This document shows positions 1 through 12,552 of a stretch of DNA of 64,000 nucleotides, piece after piece. The notes below the pieces were generated by a model that worked only from the letters and a program-made list of their open reading frames with translations, ran no database searches and was not told where the DNA came from. A program made the position numbers and the translations under genes. Origin of the DNA: Apostichopus japonicus. Lineage: Eukaryota; Echinodermata; Holothuroidea; Aspidochirotida; Stichopodidae. The stretch spans positions 32,947,001 to 33,011,000 of the forward strand of contig NC_092580.1 in assembly GCF_037975245.1 (NCBI RefSeq). The letters are read 5' to 3'. Position 1 is the stretch's first letter. Each line of letters opens with the position of its first letter.

Positions 1-3000
1 CTGGACGCTGTCTCTTGTAGAAGGTTCTGCTCGTGGGACACTTCTTGCTCCGTATGTTTCCTCTGCCATTGATGTTGGTGATCCAAAGCCTGCAATGGAA
101 TAAACAGCAAGTCACATGATCAGAAGCTAGGGAGAGCCAGAGCAAAGTTTCTATGGTACAGTACTAGTCCAGTCGCCTGAGATGACCAGTTGTTTACAGT
201 ACAGCACACTGTTTGAACACACTGTATGTCTCTCCTAAATAAGAATTTTTTAATTGCTGTTCAGTCCAAGATTACAGTAAAATGCTCAACGACACATGTG
301 TCACACTGTAAGTAAATTTAAATATTTCTCCATTTTATTAATTTCACCATTTAGCTCATTTGCAATCAGATTTCTAACCCAGTTGACAACAGTAAATACA
401 GTATACACTATGCAGTGTTTTCATACAGTGTGATACCATCATGTGATATGCCAGCCTGTACTTGTTTAACATTGATACAGTAGGTCTCCACACTGATCAT
501 ACAGCTGATTCAGTGATATGCACAGTATACAAACAAATATTATCAACATGATGCCTTTAGATTGTTGCATCAGGGTTAACCTTTCTATATTTTGTTGTTG
601 AATGTTGTCAAGATGGATTGAAATGTAATGTATGTGTTATGGCAAGGCAAGTAAGGAAGGAGTAAATTATAAATTCAAGGACTTTCTAATTAATTTGTAT
701 GATGATCTACAGTAGTCAATTTTGCCATTGATGAAAGTGTTACATGGAGCAATGCATCACTACGCATGTATATACATATGTATACTACTGAACAAACAGA
801 AAGATACTATATTTTATGGTAGTGCTACACAATCTTTTAGTACTGTTACTTTCAGTTTTATTTTTAAAATAATTGTCTGAAGAGAAAATAGTCATTTGAA
901 GGACATTAATTGATATTCAGGACTAACTGTACATAGTACAACACAAAATACTGCACATGCTACAGTATATTAACACAAACTCAGAACAAATTACCAGTGC
1001 TTCCTTCTGGGACTGTACGTACAGTATGTTAGATCTATAGGAAGCCACTGATATGTAACTTAAACCACAAAGCCATCATGCTCAGTGACTTCACCTTGGG
1101 CCAAATTTTAATGGTAGTCCAATCCTTGGAGACAACCATATTTGCCATATTTCTTGTTTGGGCAACCAAAAGGAGGTCGTCCTGGGAAAACTAGTTGCTT
1201 ACTGTACATCAAATTCAGTGGGCACTGTAACTCAATGCCCTCAAATAGAAATAGGTAAAATGATTAAATTGGTGTCACTCTCCACTTTGGAAATACTGAA
1301 ATAAAACAAAAATAGTGGTAGGCCTTTGATCCACTGGAAAGGCAATTTTACTGGTCCATGATTTCAAGGTTTTCAAACTTTTGAACTACAGCAGAGAACT
1401 TTTGACCTCGGAGAAAAAAACTAAGGTTCATTTACATTACTATGATGGATTTACTATACTGAAGTATACCAATGATATTCATCCATCAGATCCTAACTGG
1501 TTTCCTGAAAGGAAAAGCTATACAGTCACTCTTACCAACCTTGAAAACTTGTGTGGGGGGCTGTGGATTGCACAGTTGGGTATGACTATAATGCGGATCC
1601 CAAAGTCGGTAATTACTATTACAGTTATATACTGTAGGTTTGTCCAACACGGCAACATACAGAAACGGTGTACTCAAAGCCAAAGTGAATTAATCAGGTC
1701 ACACATCCGGAGTCTATGTATGCTAAATTCTTCAATACCATCCTCATTATCTTTTGAGAAACATTTCATACTGTAGTTTTGATTTAATAACTGTACTTAA
1801 AGGTTTTCAGACTTCAAATGATTTCTGTTGACTTCAAGTATCCTTTTACCTCCACAGAAAACAATCCTAGTTCTGGCCTCATTGGGCCTTCATCTGCAGT
1901 ACAGAAAGTGCACACTGCAAATGTGTATTATCACATGAATGTGTAAATTACAAAGGCTTTAAACTTGAGTCTTGACCTCAGATGACCTGTGAGGCTGTGA
2001 CCACCACATAAAGCAATCAAAATAAATGATAATATTCATACACCGTGTAATATGGTATATATGTCAGTCAATGTAACGTCGGGATTCACGTCCTACTGCA
2101 CAGTGCATACAGTACAGTACTTGTAGTGCAAAGGCTATTGGCTCATAAATTGAACATGTTCCATGTTGTTTACTGTCATGACAAGCATTGTCAAGATCAG
2201 ATTGTACAGTAGTAAGACTAGTGTACAGTACTGTAGGTCAAAGCACTTCCAGCATTCTCTGTATACAGTATATTGAATTGACACCAGTCCACAGAGGCAA
2301 ATTAGCAATCCAAGCCTGCAGTCTGATATTACCTAGTACTAGATCTGTCACCTTAAAGACGAGTTTCAGTTAACTTGCTAATACAGAGCAGCATAGACCT
2401 GACAATATCTTACATGAAGATGAAGCACTGTCATACATATACTGTAAGTACACTCACATTTCCTGGTGTACTTTAATACATGTACTGGAAAAAACTGCAG
2501 CATATTGCTCAGTATGGGCAACTTGCTGCACATATTCATCTTCTCGTATCAATACAGACTGTATAAAATAACTGTAATTTGATTTTTTTTTTTAAATATT
2601 TTTTAATTAATTAATTTCAATTGCAATATTGGATCAGACAAAATTGTGACCACAGCAGGCAACAGTCCATCTTTGATTTCTTATTTCTATGCAAAGTTGT
2701 ACAGGACAATATTTCAAAAGGCATTTACAAATTTGACCATTGAACAGATGCTTTTAACACGTCTATGTAAAGTCAAACTTGGCCACACAAATTTATTCAG
2801 CTTTGCAAATATGTATGTCTATTATGGCCCTCAGATGTGTTAAAAATGTCATCTCTTACAGCCCAGTCAATCTACTGTAGTAAGTACTAAGTACTGTAGT
2901 ACTTAAATAACCCCTGAAATATGCATTGATTTAAATATATACTATTTGACTGTTCTTAGTCATCCATAATCTATACTATAGTACAATGACATCTGTCTGT

Positions 3001-6000
3001 TTGCTTTCAACATTTAATCTAGAAAAGATTAGTTTACAAAAATAAATCTTCAGGTTTATCTAGATGGTAACAGCTCTGTACTGTAGATGATGCAAAATGG
3101 AAGTTTACATCACAGTTTAAAAGTTGAGACTAAATGTAAAGATATAAACAACAACTGTGTGTGCTTACCATTGAGTGTGCTTGCTACATTACTGTAGTTG
3201 TAGGAGTACATAGCAACAGAATGAGGGTAAAATGCATTACTCTGTGTGAATATGAAATGGCTTGGTAAATTAGAGTAACACAAAGCTACAACCTAACAGA
3301 AAAACAGAGCTTTAGGTACAATACACTACAGTAATTCACAGTACTGATAAGAGCTATGCAGTGAAAGTTGCTATATACTGTACAAGGAAATGAATAATTT
3401 CAAGTTAGTTCAACTTAGTTCAACTTAAAACATCAATTAAATGCACTGATAAGGTTTCATTTAATGTCTGGTCTACAAAGCGTCCTTGTTCACTTCCTTC
3501 GCTTTCAACAACATACATTCTGTCCGTATAAATTCAAATCAGAGCATCCTGCCTATTAATGCAAAACTTAATAATGAGATTCCAAAACAGGAAGGTCACT
3601 CATTAGCATTAGACAGTGTGCTCAGATGCAGAAGAATGCTATCAATAAATGTAGCAGCTACCTGAATAATAAAATATCAAAGATTATTCATACATGTGTC
3701 TGGTGATTATTTGTCTGGAGACAAATGGAAGGTTACCACTATGGTTTACTGTTTGCACACTAATAGGCTAATCCTATTAGGTTCTATGGACCTATTATTA
3801 TTATTGTACATCAGTACTGCCCTCAGCATATCTTTACATCACAAAAATCGATTCCAATCACTTTCTGCTAATTAATAAATGAAAATAGATCCCTTTTAAA
3901 AAGGTGTTGTAAGATTCCAAGAAATGCTAAATATTTTAATACAAACTGATCACAATATTGTGGAATTACACATTGAGAAACAACACCCCTCTTTAGCCAA
4001 GCCGTTCCAGCCTAACACTAGAAAAACTTACAGCGCCACCATAATCAGTTACTGTCGTGTCAAGTAACCTTGCAAATTAGTTTTTCCCTAAGTCGTTGTT
4101 TGTGACTTACACAATTTAAGGAAGAGACAATACTCCCACTGTCATCTTTATCTTATATTACAGAGATCATTGTGAGCAACCCCCTTAAACAGTTTAATAT
4201 CTTGTGTCATTAAGGAGATACTGTACATCCTTATTAAAATGTCTGGGAGCAGTCCATATTTTAAATCTGTTATGTCATAGTGCCACAATGATCTGAAACC
4301 ATTTAATTTATTTTTATTTTTTTCTCTTAATATTTTCAAGGTAGAATGTTAAACAACGTTGAACCCAAGACCAATGCCAACATAAGGTCATGTTTGGAGA
4401 CCTTAATAGCGTAGATTTATCAGTTTCAAAATCTTGATTACCAGTCCTTTATTGAAATAGATACAGTACACACTGAACTGCTGAAGCACATGAGGCTTGA
4501 TGTCATATTTATATGTGTGTGAAGGAAAAATTTATCTGGGATATCTCCCTAAGGAAATAGGATGTCTCATGACTATGTACACATGTGTTCGGGGGGGGGG
4601 AGGGGGGAGGGCTCCTATGACATTTATCTTTATTAAACAGACCAATAGGGATGGTAGGCTTTGTGTCTCCTTTAATGAGTAGCGGTACCTACCAATTTCC
4701 TAGGATTCTCATTACGTGAAGTATAGTTTGCTTTTTCAGTCAATATGTCCGCAAATTGAAGAAATTTAGTTGTATCCATATTAGTATAACACAACAATGA
4801 AAATGGACATTGTAAAAGAAAAAAGAATCAGCTTGTCAAAAGTTCAATTTGAGAGGATTCAGTAAAAGGCACAATTGTTGGCCACAAGCCTCAAACAAAA
4901 ACATCAAATTTTCAAATCATCCTACTAAACTGTACCCAGCAGTTTACATACAACCGTTTTCTTATCTGCTGTTTCGGTTAACTGTGCTGGATAAAGCCTA
5001 GTCTACAGTAAGTTAAGCCTGTGTACTACTATAGTCCTGATCCTCGCCGGTCTGTTATATTTTGGTCTACACCATGCGATAATAGCTTGGAGCTGAGTTT
5101 TACAATGGTAAAAGCTCAGCATAGGTTAGGGATTAATAATAATATTAATAGTATTAATTCTCTTAATTAAAATGGGTTAGGGATGTGAAAGTTTCGTTTT
5201 CAAAATAATTTGCAGTAGTCTCTACTAGTGTTTGCACGGGTTATCCGGGTACCCGGGTACCCGCCCGACGTGATACTACCCGGTTCCTAAGTTATTACCC
5301 GAATCCTAAGCAAAGTGTGATTTAAAAAAAAAAAAATGGCAAACCGACGGTTAGGCAGATTTCCCATTGACTTAGTGTGGTGTTAGGCTACAATGTGGTC
5401 GAAGATAACAGCAATAACGAAAGCTTTCCATAGATATCTTATAACTGCGTCACAATTTCAGCTAATAAACAGATGGCTAGGCTAGACTACCCCCATTGAC
5501 TTAGTGTGGTGTTAGGCAACCATGTGGTCGAACGTAACAGCAATAACGAAAGTATTCCATGGATGTCTTATAACTGCGTAACAACTCCAGCAAATAAACA
5601 GATGGTTAGGCTTAGCTAGATTTCTCATTGACTTAGTGTGGTGTTAGGCTACCATGTGGAAGAAATTATTATTTATTCATTCGTTTATTTCAAAGAAAGA
5701 AAGGCTGACAAGGAATTTTACGCGATGTTTATGGATTATAGACGGGATAACTAAAAAATAGTAATCGCAAGTGGCTTTTTACTAATCGTTTATTCCAAAT
5801 GCGATCAAATTGCGCGAATCGCGCAATCTCGCGGCTAATGCGAACCCTGGGCCTGCATAATAGATAGTAGAAGTATTAAAAACTGTTTAAGAGCTAAATT
5901 GGATATTTATATGGTTTGATCCAATAGATGTGCACGAGCTAGCATAAGCAGCGGCGGCAGTGCGATGTTAGTAGTAATGCTAATTATAATTTAATAATTT

Positions 6001-7451
6001 ATTTATTAACAAGTTAATGAAAGAAACAGAAGCAAATAAAAATTATTGAGGGAGGTTTTATACCTTATCTTTCACCTACGTATTTGAACATGAAAACATT
6101 GTCAGTAGAGAATATAATGCATTTATTACAGCATCCAACATGTAATTTCTTGAAAATCGTGATACACGAGTGTAAACAAATTTTTTCCGGGTACCCGGAT
6201 ACCCGACGGGTAACGGCCCTCGGGTACCCGGTTCCCGATTTTTGGAACCGTGTAAACACTAGTCTCTACACAAATGCACAACACTGGAATATATTGATTG
6301 GCAACGAGTGGAACATTATCCCAACTACAGAATACCCCACCAGTTTTGACACCTCACTTTGTATGCATCGATTTACTACATTATCGAGATACTGTACAGT
6401 AAGTTCGATCCACAACTGCGTCTCCACTCAAGAACGGAGGCTCAGTGAGCTTTATCATTTTTATGAAAACTAAAAAACATTGCGTCATTCTCAAATAAAA
6501 CTTTCAACCCCACTGCGAATCCACTCGAGAAAGGAGGCTCATATGAAAACTACCATTAGTACGTGTGTTGCATAACGTTGTGTCATTCTCAAACTAAAGG
6601 CAAGGACTAACTTTGGTTCACTGCAACTTTGTGCAAGTGAACCCCATCATTTTCAGAAAAGTGTTTTCTGACAATGGCATGGTACTCCATAGTTACTTCT
6701 AGGTCTGGACCTATACCCGAGGCGCCGAGGGCAATGTCGTTCCGCCATTGGTACTTTCAGCCATAGGCCTAGACAATGTGCTCTTTCCGCCAGAGAAAAA
6801 GTGCCATTCTGCCATGGCAGAAAGGATCGAAACCCATGGGGGTGTATGCAAACTACAGTATGCACCTCTGGCGGAATAGCACTAGATCCTCTATACGCCA
6901 ATCCTTTTATTAAATTACGAAATCCTTTGACTGTGGTCTTGGAAACCCATGAAATGATGTTTACTTTACGCTCAGTAACACTAACACAGTAACAGCGAGA
7001 TGCTAGAGCACTTCGCAATGTTGTATTCGAATAGACTAGGCCTTAAAATAATCAATTTATTTCCCACGTTAGGATACTTTTTCGGCGGTTTGGAACCGCA
7101 CAGTTAGACCATCGTTAGGTTGTAGCCAATCGACCGATCATGCATGGCGCAAAAGCATTTGAAATTTACGTAATAATTTAACAATTGTCCTTCATGAAAC
7201 TTATCATAATGAATAAAAATTACCTCTTTTGCCATTTGCAATTCTTGCTTGGCCGTTTCGAATAAAATCTCCATTTCCTCATTTTGCTGTTTGAGTTGTT
7301 GCTTTTCGTCGAGAACTGCGAGTCCATACTCGGCGGCCTGCACTTTTTCCCGGCTTGCCTGAGCTAACTCGTCCTTTAAACGAGCAATTTTTACCCTCAG
7401 CTCGTCGATTGTCTCCAATCCGTCTTCTGAATCAGACATTAAGATATCCAT
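1..7451 (-). CDS. BICD: Bicaudal-D (BICD1/2) dynein adaptor homologue, first two coding exons, partial
   Basis: Two exons are visible: 7224-7451 (76 codons, phase 0, donor GTAATT) and 1-89 (acceptor TTGCAG, running off the window). Joined, they read in frame as the N-terminus of a BICD coiled coil. The motif REKVQAAEYGLAVLDEKQQL contains the CC1 box AAEYG, which contacts the dynein light intermediate chain in this family. Exon 2 gives ALDHQHQWQRK and then HEQNLLQETAS, matching the BICD segment that ends LLQESAS. BICD proteins link cytoplasmic dynein-dynactin to cargo through Rab6 or RNA-binding partners. Two in-frame ATGs are possible, at 7449-7451 and 7437-7439; the second gives MSDSEDG and looks equally good. 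The intervening intron is about 7.1 kb. BICD1 and BICD2 cannot be separated from this fragment; an invertebrate pre-duplication BICD is expected. Confidence 0.88.
90..5225. other. BICD intron 1, distal part: no gene seen
   Basis: AT-rich non-coding sequence. The motifs TACTGTA and TACAGTA recur many times. Short diverged stretches such as GACCTCAGATGACCTGTGAGG near 1977 recall an interspersed repeat seen again at 8760, 23390 and 44650. A G-rich tract lies at 4590-4611. The small open frames here have no recognisable domains and are treated as chance. Confidence 0.6.
5226..6261. mobile_element. Non-autonomous hAT-like DNA transposon, 1,036 bp, with 8 bp target duplication
   Basis: The ends are inverted repeats: TAGTGTTTGCACGG on the left and CCGTGTAAACACTA on the right (13 of 14 match). 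They are flanked by the perfect 8 bp direct repeat GTCTCTAC at 5218-5225 and 6262-6269. An 8 bp duplication with TAGTG-type termini is typical of hAT elements. GGGTACCCG motifs repeat just inside both ends. No transposase frame is present, so this is a deletion derivative or MITE mobilised in trans. It lies inside BICD intron 1. The superfamily is inferred; the boundaries are read directly. Confidence 0.85.
5350..5660. repeat. Internal ~130 bp tandem repeat (about 2.4 copies) inside the hAT-like element
   Basis: The phrase CATTGACTTAGTGTGGTGTT starts at 5365, 5494 and 5626, a period of 129-132 bp, and the sequence between copies (GTAACAGCAATAACGAAAG and AATAAACAGATGG) repeats as well. Subterminal tandem arrays are common in non-autonomous hAT elements. 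Confidence 0.85.
6270..7223. other. BICD intron 1, proximal part: no gene seen
   Basis: This stretch includes two diverged copies of a ~100 bp unit (AGGAGGCTC and GTCATTCTCAAA phrases near 6430-6500 and 6530-6600) and a 16 bp palindrome TTCTGCCATGGCAGAA near 6818. Open frames on either strand here have no family resemblance. Confidence 0.5.
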
Positions 7452-9885
7452 ATTTCTAATTTATTGAAGTGAAAGTTAAAAGATATGCCAAAATTTGGCT
7501 AAAAATCATTAAAAGTTAGGCTGAAGACGCCCACTTCAGTGTACCAACCTCATCGTGTTGCACTTGTAGCATACTGCAGTACATGTTCGAAACATCCAAC
7601 TAGCCCCTTACAATTATGCATATAACGCATAGTGAACACAAATCGGATTACAATGTCTGTAATGTGTATGTGCCGCCTGTCAAGTGCGGGGCAGACAACA
7701 ACACCATGGACGTAGCACTACGATGAAGACACGCTCTTACTCTTGGCACAGGTATAATTAACAGAAATAGGAGACTTCCAACACCAATATAATCCAACCA
7801 TTCTGTCCACCATTCACGGTTGAAATGGGTAGATAATCAGGGATTAAAGCCCTTGAAGGTTGATAAGGGGAATGGAAAATAGGGAGGGGTTTAACGGGAA
7901 CAGTAAAAATTGTGTGAAGGGGAATGTTGGAGAAGGGAAGAGACAGGAGGTGAGGGGATAGGATGGGTAGCAGAGGAAAGGTGACTGGGATAGCGAGAGA
8001 GATAGTGTGAGGGGGAGTGATGGGAGAAAAGGAAGTGGGAAATGACTTTGGGGTACAGGAACAAGGACAATATATATTGAACACAAATTTTAAGGACTCC
8101 AAAGTTGGTAGGAAATGATAGAGGGTTGGAGCGGGAAGATTGGGGAGGGGGAAGCATAAGAAGGAGATTGAGGTGGGGATTGCCAAAGGGAGAGAAACTG
8201 GTTGGCAGGGAAACAGGAACCAATTTTGCAGACCCTAAACTATTAGGAAGCGATGCCAAAGTGTTTCATCATAGCAAAAACTATAGAAAATGTTTTCTTC
8301 TCATTTACTGCATAAAGAAATGTTTCTTCTTCATTCTTAGATCTACTTGCACTGACGAAACAAATGGAAAATTACATTATTCAAAGAGTTGAGACAAGAA
8401 AACAATCGCTTTTCTTTCATGAATTGTCTACAAGAGATTACCAGTTAGATTGTTTACACATTCCATATCAAATGTGCAGTGTCTCATTTTTCACATTTTG
8501 ATTATAATTATAAATTCAAATATAAACCAGAGAAGCCAGTTGGCTTAGTGACTCCTTGCCACATTTTGTATAAGAACATTAAAAAGTAAAACTGAAAACA
8601 AGATTTTGAAGCATATCGATATTGGCCATTACTGCCTTCAAGTGATCAGCAAGTTTCTTGCACAAATGCGGATTTACCTATCAACTTACCAATCAATTAC
8701 AATGTTCATACAAGCTTTCCTAAGGCAGTAAGCAAGTGTACAAAGATTTTTTACTTCTGTTGACCTCAAATGACCTGTGAAGGAAAGTTACACAGCAGAT
8801 GATCCAAGGCCAAGCCTACTTTTACAAGTAAGAATGAGGGAAGAGGTTGTAAGCAGGTACAGTAATTAACCTGTTAATTTCATTTCTGTTTGGTTTAGGA
8901 TGAGGAAGACATACTTCTTACCATTGGTTTTGATTCAATGTCATCATTATGACCCGGACCAAATATGTCAGATAATGGTCATTCTGGCTCAAACTCTAAA
9001 GACATTTATACTGCCACCTTCAAAGCATTTGGCCTCACTGAGATAATTTTATTGACTTATCGTTAAAACTGAATGCTCTTCAAATTCTCTTCATAATTAG
9101 GAGAAATCAACAAATTCCACAAGGTACATTTGAAAACCTTTTTTATCATGATAAAATTTACGCCATTACTGAGGATCTTTAAACGTTACAACAGTACAGT
9201 AGTTTAATCAAGTCTGATGATTCAAGTTTATGAAAAATGCTACTTTTAAGCAGCTCGATAAGTTTGATTTTACTCCATTAATTTCTCTACATTACAAATG
9301 TGCTATGATTTGCTTCTTCCTGTCTACGAGGTGGCATTATTCACTGGCAATTCTCTGGTTATTGTCTTGCAAGGAAAATAGCAATAGAAATTTCCAGCCG
9401 GTCTTTGGATAGAGAAGACTTGATTTAGACACACCATTTGCCGATCAAGACTATAAAGCATTGATGTTTCTTTTCAAAAGTAACAGATGTCATTGCGGCA
9501 TTTAACATTTCTTGTGACATTAAGTTAACATAAAACATTACAAACACATATTGTTTTGTTTATATGTACAGCTACTTTCCTCATTGTGTGTTGTTATCAC
9601 AACATGTAGCGTTATCTACTGTTACATGAATAAACAGTAAAATATTATCTTCAGTAGGAGGTTACTGAAGTTCAGTGAGATTAACCCTAACCTGAGAGCT
9701 TTTAAAGACAACAAATACTGCTGCTGTGAGATTAAATTGCTTACTTATTTCATGAGCTTGATTTCAACCTACAAGCCAATGATTACTAGAAAGGCACATA
9801 AAGAAAGAATAGATTTAATAATAGGTTTCCATGTGATATGGATCACATGTTTATAAACTGCACCAACTGGTACTCAAGAAGTGCT
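7452..9885. other. Intergenic region between BICD and TRMT10C, including a polypurine tract
   Basis: The BICD promoter should lie just right of 7451, because that gene is transcribed leftwards. From about 7855 to 8215 the plus strand is almost entirely purine (G/A-rich), giving overlapping spurious open frames on both strands. The rest is AT-rich with no recognisable gene. The last part, next to 9885, will contain the TRMT10C 3' untranslated region. Confidence 0.55.
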
Positions 9886-11385
9886 TTAGGTTTGAAACCA
9901 TTTTGATCCTTTTTTGCCTCTTCTATTTTGCTGATTACTCTCAACCTTTTCGGAAGATGAAAATAATGTATCACTCGTAGGGTCGTAGTCTTCCTCCATC
10001 TCCTCATTGAAGTAACTTGTCTCTTGAGTTTTCTTAACATCTGAATCAGACAGATCCCACTTGAACTCCCTCTTTGCACGACTAAAGGAAAACCTTGCGT
10101 TGTCCCTGGATACGGTTTCCTTCCTCTCACGTCCTTTATGGATGGCTTCCTTCTGCCTTTGATAATATTTTTCGAGTTCGGGCCGGGTGTTAATTTCTTC
10201 CAGGACCTTCTTGTTTATTTGACGTGCCATTTTGAAGCCTCCGTGCTTCCTCATGGGCACGTTCTTCAGCGCTTCCGTCCAGTCTTGAGTTTCGTGCATC
10301 GTGTGGAGTATCCGTGCGACTTGATCTAAAGTCAGAGTCTTTGCACCTGTCTCCCACTGCAGGTACAGATCCAGAGGCAACCGTGCGTGGTTGATATTGT
10401 AACGCTTAGCTTTGCCCAAAGTTATCCCGGTCTGTATCGTTCGGGCATCCACAAGTCCACCGACGACATAGACCTTATCTGCGTCAAACGTGTGCATGAT
10501 ATTGGCCGAGTCCGCGGTCAAATAGATCAGCTTATCGCGAGGAAAGACGTCCATTGCATCTTGATCGGTGACGTTGACCATTAAATTCTCGAAATGGCCC
10601 CCAATCATTCTCCTCATCTCTGTCAGGGTGGCACTTCCATCTTTCAGCCCCGTCCAGTGCATGTAGAATGGATCGGCTGCTGTTTTGTTTGCATTTAGGA
10701 CATGAGTCAGCTGCGAGACCATACTGATAATCTCCGGTCTGGCCATCTGGTCGTCGAAGCTGAAATCAAAAGCTATCTGGGGACCAAAGGTCATAGCAGA
10801 GGCGAGCCTCCAATTATCATGTGCTAACATTGTCACATCCGATATCCTTCTAAGTAACCTGTTTACAGGCAGTGTGTCTTCAATATCTTCATCTTTCAAA
10901 TTATTTTGCCTCTCAGCAGACTTCTGAAGTTTTTTCAACTTCTCCCTTTTTCTCAGACCTTCCCTTTTGACAAGGAAATTCAAAAATTTTCTCTTTCCAC
11001 CTTTAGACGTCAGGGTTGCGTAATATCCGAGATCCGAATCTGAGATGGTTTCTGGAACGTTCCTTCCAATTGTCCTCATTTCAGTAAGTTCCTTCCGGAC
11101 TGCATCCAAGTCAGCCCCCGAACTATTGACGCTTCCATCATTAATGCTGTCACCACTTGACGAAGATTCACATCTATTCTGATAAAACGTCCGTTGCTTG
11201 AGGCTTGATAGCAAATTAGTTTTATTTTGATGCAGATTACGATGGTACTTCCAGTCGACTTTCTGAGACGGATTGCATTTTGAGAACTGGGAGCATGTTC
11301 TGAAGGTGTATAGCCGTGGCTGGTATTTAATGGCAGCTGAAGACAGACATCTTGCAAAGCTGCAGCACTGCACCCCATACATCAT
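9886..11385 (-). CDS. TRMT10C: tRNA methyltransferase 10 homologue C (mitochondrial RNase P protein 1)
   Basis: A single uninterrupted frame of 499 codons. The product is a SPOUT-fold tRNA (guanine/adenine-N1-9) methyltransferase that, with an SDR5C1 homologue, forms the methyltransferase part of the protein-only mitochondrial RNase P, and with PRORP cleaves tRNA 5' leaders. The first ~70 residues are basic and poor in acids, as expected of a mitochondrial targeting peptide. A helical linker at roughly 110-175 is rich in K/R (KREGLRKREKLKKLQKSAE). The SPOUT core follows from about 195 (TFGPQIAFDFSFDDQM) and includes the family motifs VYVVGGLVDARTIQ, ARLPLDLYLQW and LTLDQVARIL. VPMRKHGGF near residue 400 is the conserved C-terminal signature. 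The length is somewhat above the human protein (about 400 aa) owing to a low-complexity acidic tail. A likely acceptor (CTACAG) just upstream of the ATG suggests a 5' untranslated exon. Two consecutive ATGs begin the frame. Confidence 0.95.
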   Translation of the reverse strand: MMYGVQCCSFARCLSSAAIKYQPRLYTFRTCSQFSKCNPSQKVDWKYHRNLHQNKTNLLSSLKQRTFYQNRCESSSSGDSINDGSVNSSGADLDAVRKELTEMRTIGRNVPETISDSDLGYYATLTSKGGKRKFLNFLVKREGLRKREKLKKLQKSAERQNNLKDEDIEDTLPVNRLLRRISDVTMLAHDNWRLASAMTFGPQIAFDFSFDDQMARPEIISMVSQLTHVLNANKTAADPFYMHWTGLKDGSATLTEMRRMIGGHFENLMVNVTDQDAMDVFPRDKLIYLTADSANIMHTFDADKVYVVGGLVDARTIQTGITLGKAKRYNINHARLPLDLYLQWETGAKTLTLDQVARILHTMHETQDWTEALKNVPMRKHGGFKMARQINKKVLEEINTRPELEKYYQRQKEAIHKGRERKETVSRDNARFSFSRAKREFKWDLSDSDVKKTQETSYFNEEMEEDYDPTSDTLFSSSEKVESNQQNRRGKKGSKWFQT

Positions 11386-11805
11386 ATCTTCTTTAAGTTT
11401 CCAAATCTGTAGGTAATAGAAATGTAAAAAGAAGATATTAAAACATAGATGGCTCTGTTCTTTTTTTATATATGTAACATTTATACAGTTACTGTTCCAT
11501 TAGTGGTGCTCTTAATAGTGCAATTTTATATTTCCAAAGATTTTATCAAGATCTGCAAAAACATTTGCTAATACAGTAGCTATAGGAATGATAGAGCATG
11601 TTATCTTCTAATGAATTTATGCTATCTCAATAATGTCTCATTATGATTTATATTGTGTGTGTGTGGGGGGGGGGGGGAATGGGAGCCTTTTGTTTAGTAT
11701 CAAATGATGGGGTGCTGTATACAGTAGCTCCAACTCCAAACTTAATATTTAAGGATTCCTGACACAGTGTTGTGGGCAGAAAGGTTGATTTGGTATGTAT
11801 GTATA
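11386..11805. other. Upstream region of TRMT10C
   Basis: Holds the putative acceptor for a 5' untranslated exon, a (GT)n/poly-G run at about 11655-11678, and otherwise AT-rich sequence. No gene seen. Confidence 0.5.
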
Positions 11806-12036
11806 TTAGATCATCCTGCAAGCAGGAACTTGCGAAGAAGCCTCATTAGCTTATCAAAGCTGCAAGTTGACCGAAGTCAGTCTCTTACAGTAGATTCATA
11901 TCTAACGTCCATGATTATGAATTGTCAATTGTCAACAACTCTGTTACCGGACGACATACATTAATCTTGGAGTGACTCGAACTGGGGACCTTATGATTGG
12001 AAGGCACTGGCGTCAACCACTGAGCTAACACTCCTA
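11806..12036 (-). mobile_element. tRNA-derived SINE, family A, copy 1
   Basis: Read on the minus strand, it starts with a tRNA-like head: GGAGTGTTAGCTCAGTGG (RNA polymerase III A box), then a B box of the type GGTCCCCAGTTCGAGTC. A unique body follows (CATAATCATGGACGTTA) and an end GAGGCTTCTTCGCAAGTTCC followed by TA-rich microsatellite. The same body occurs at 12553-12780 and 48136-48330. Short ORFs in this region are by-products of the SINE. Confidence 0.85.
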
Positions 12037-12552
12037 TGTACCAGTCTTGTACATCATTTTAGTTACTTTATTTGTTGCACTGTTTTGCTGAGTAAAGCTT
12101 CACACCATATATCGTTACCACTTGTGATATCCATCACTTCCACTAACGTATACTACAAAGCATCCCTGCATTGCCTAAGAATTGGTCAAACTTTATCTAA
12201 ATTGCTTCTGGAAACATTGCATCATCAGAAAATTTATATCATGTAGGAAGAAACTTAGCACGGTTAACATACTGCTTAGAATACTGCATGGTTTAGTTAA
12301 TACAAAGTAAGGTCCCTACAACAACAACCATACATTGCAAGCTTCACACTGTACCACCCAGACTGTGTCAACATATGGTTACTTCCTCTCAATATTCATC
12401 AACTTTTACTATTATAAAACATCTGTAAATCTTACGAACAGGTAATTTTTTTTATCTCAATCATGGTTAGATCAATTCAACAGCATAATAATAAGCAAAA
12501 TATTGTGTCTCTGGCAAATTACTTCAATCTAGAGAGAAGATTAGCTCATCAA
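12037..12552. other. Spacer between two inverted SINE copies
   Basis: About 515 bp of AT-rich sequence with no recognisable gene or repeat. Confidence 0.5.

Noticed and set aside
6065-6473. Overlapping frames of 64 and 129 codons
   Set aside because: They straddle the right end of the hAT-like element and show no transposase motif.
7758-8392. Several proline/serine- or glycine-rich frames on both strands
   Set aside because: Explained by the polypurine tract, which lacks stops on the pyrimidine strand.
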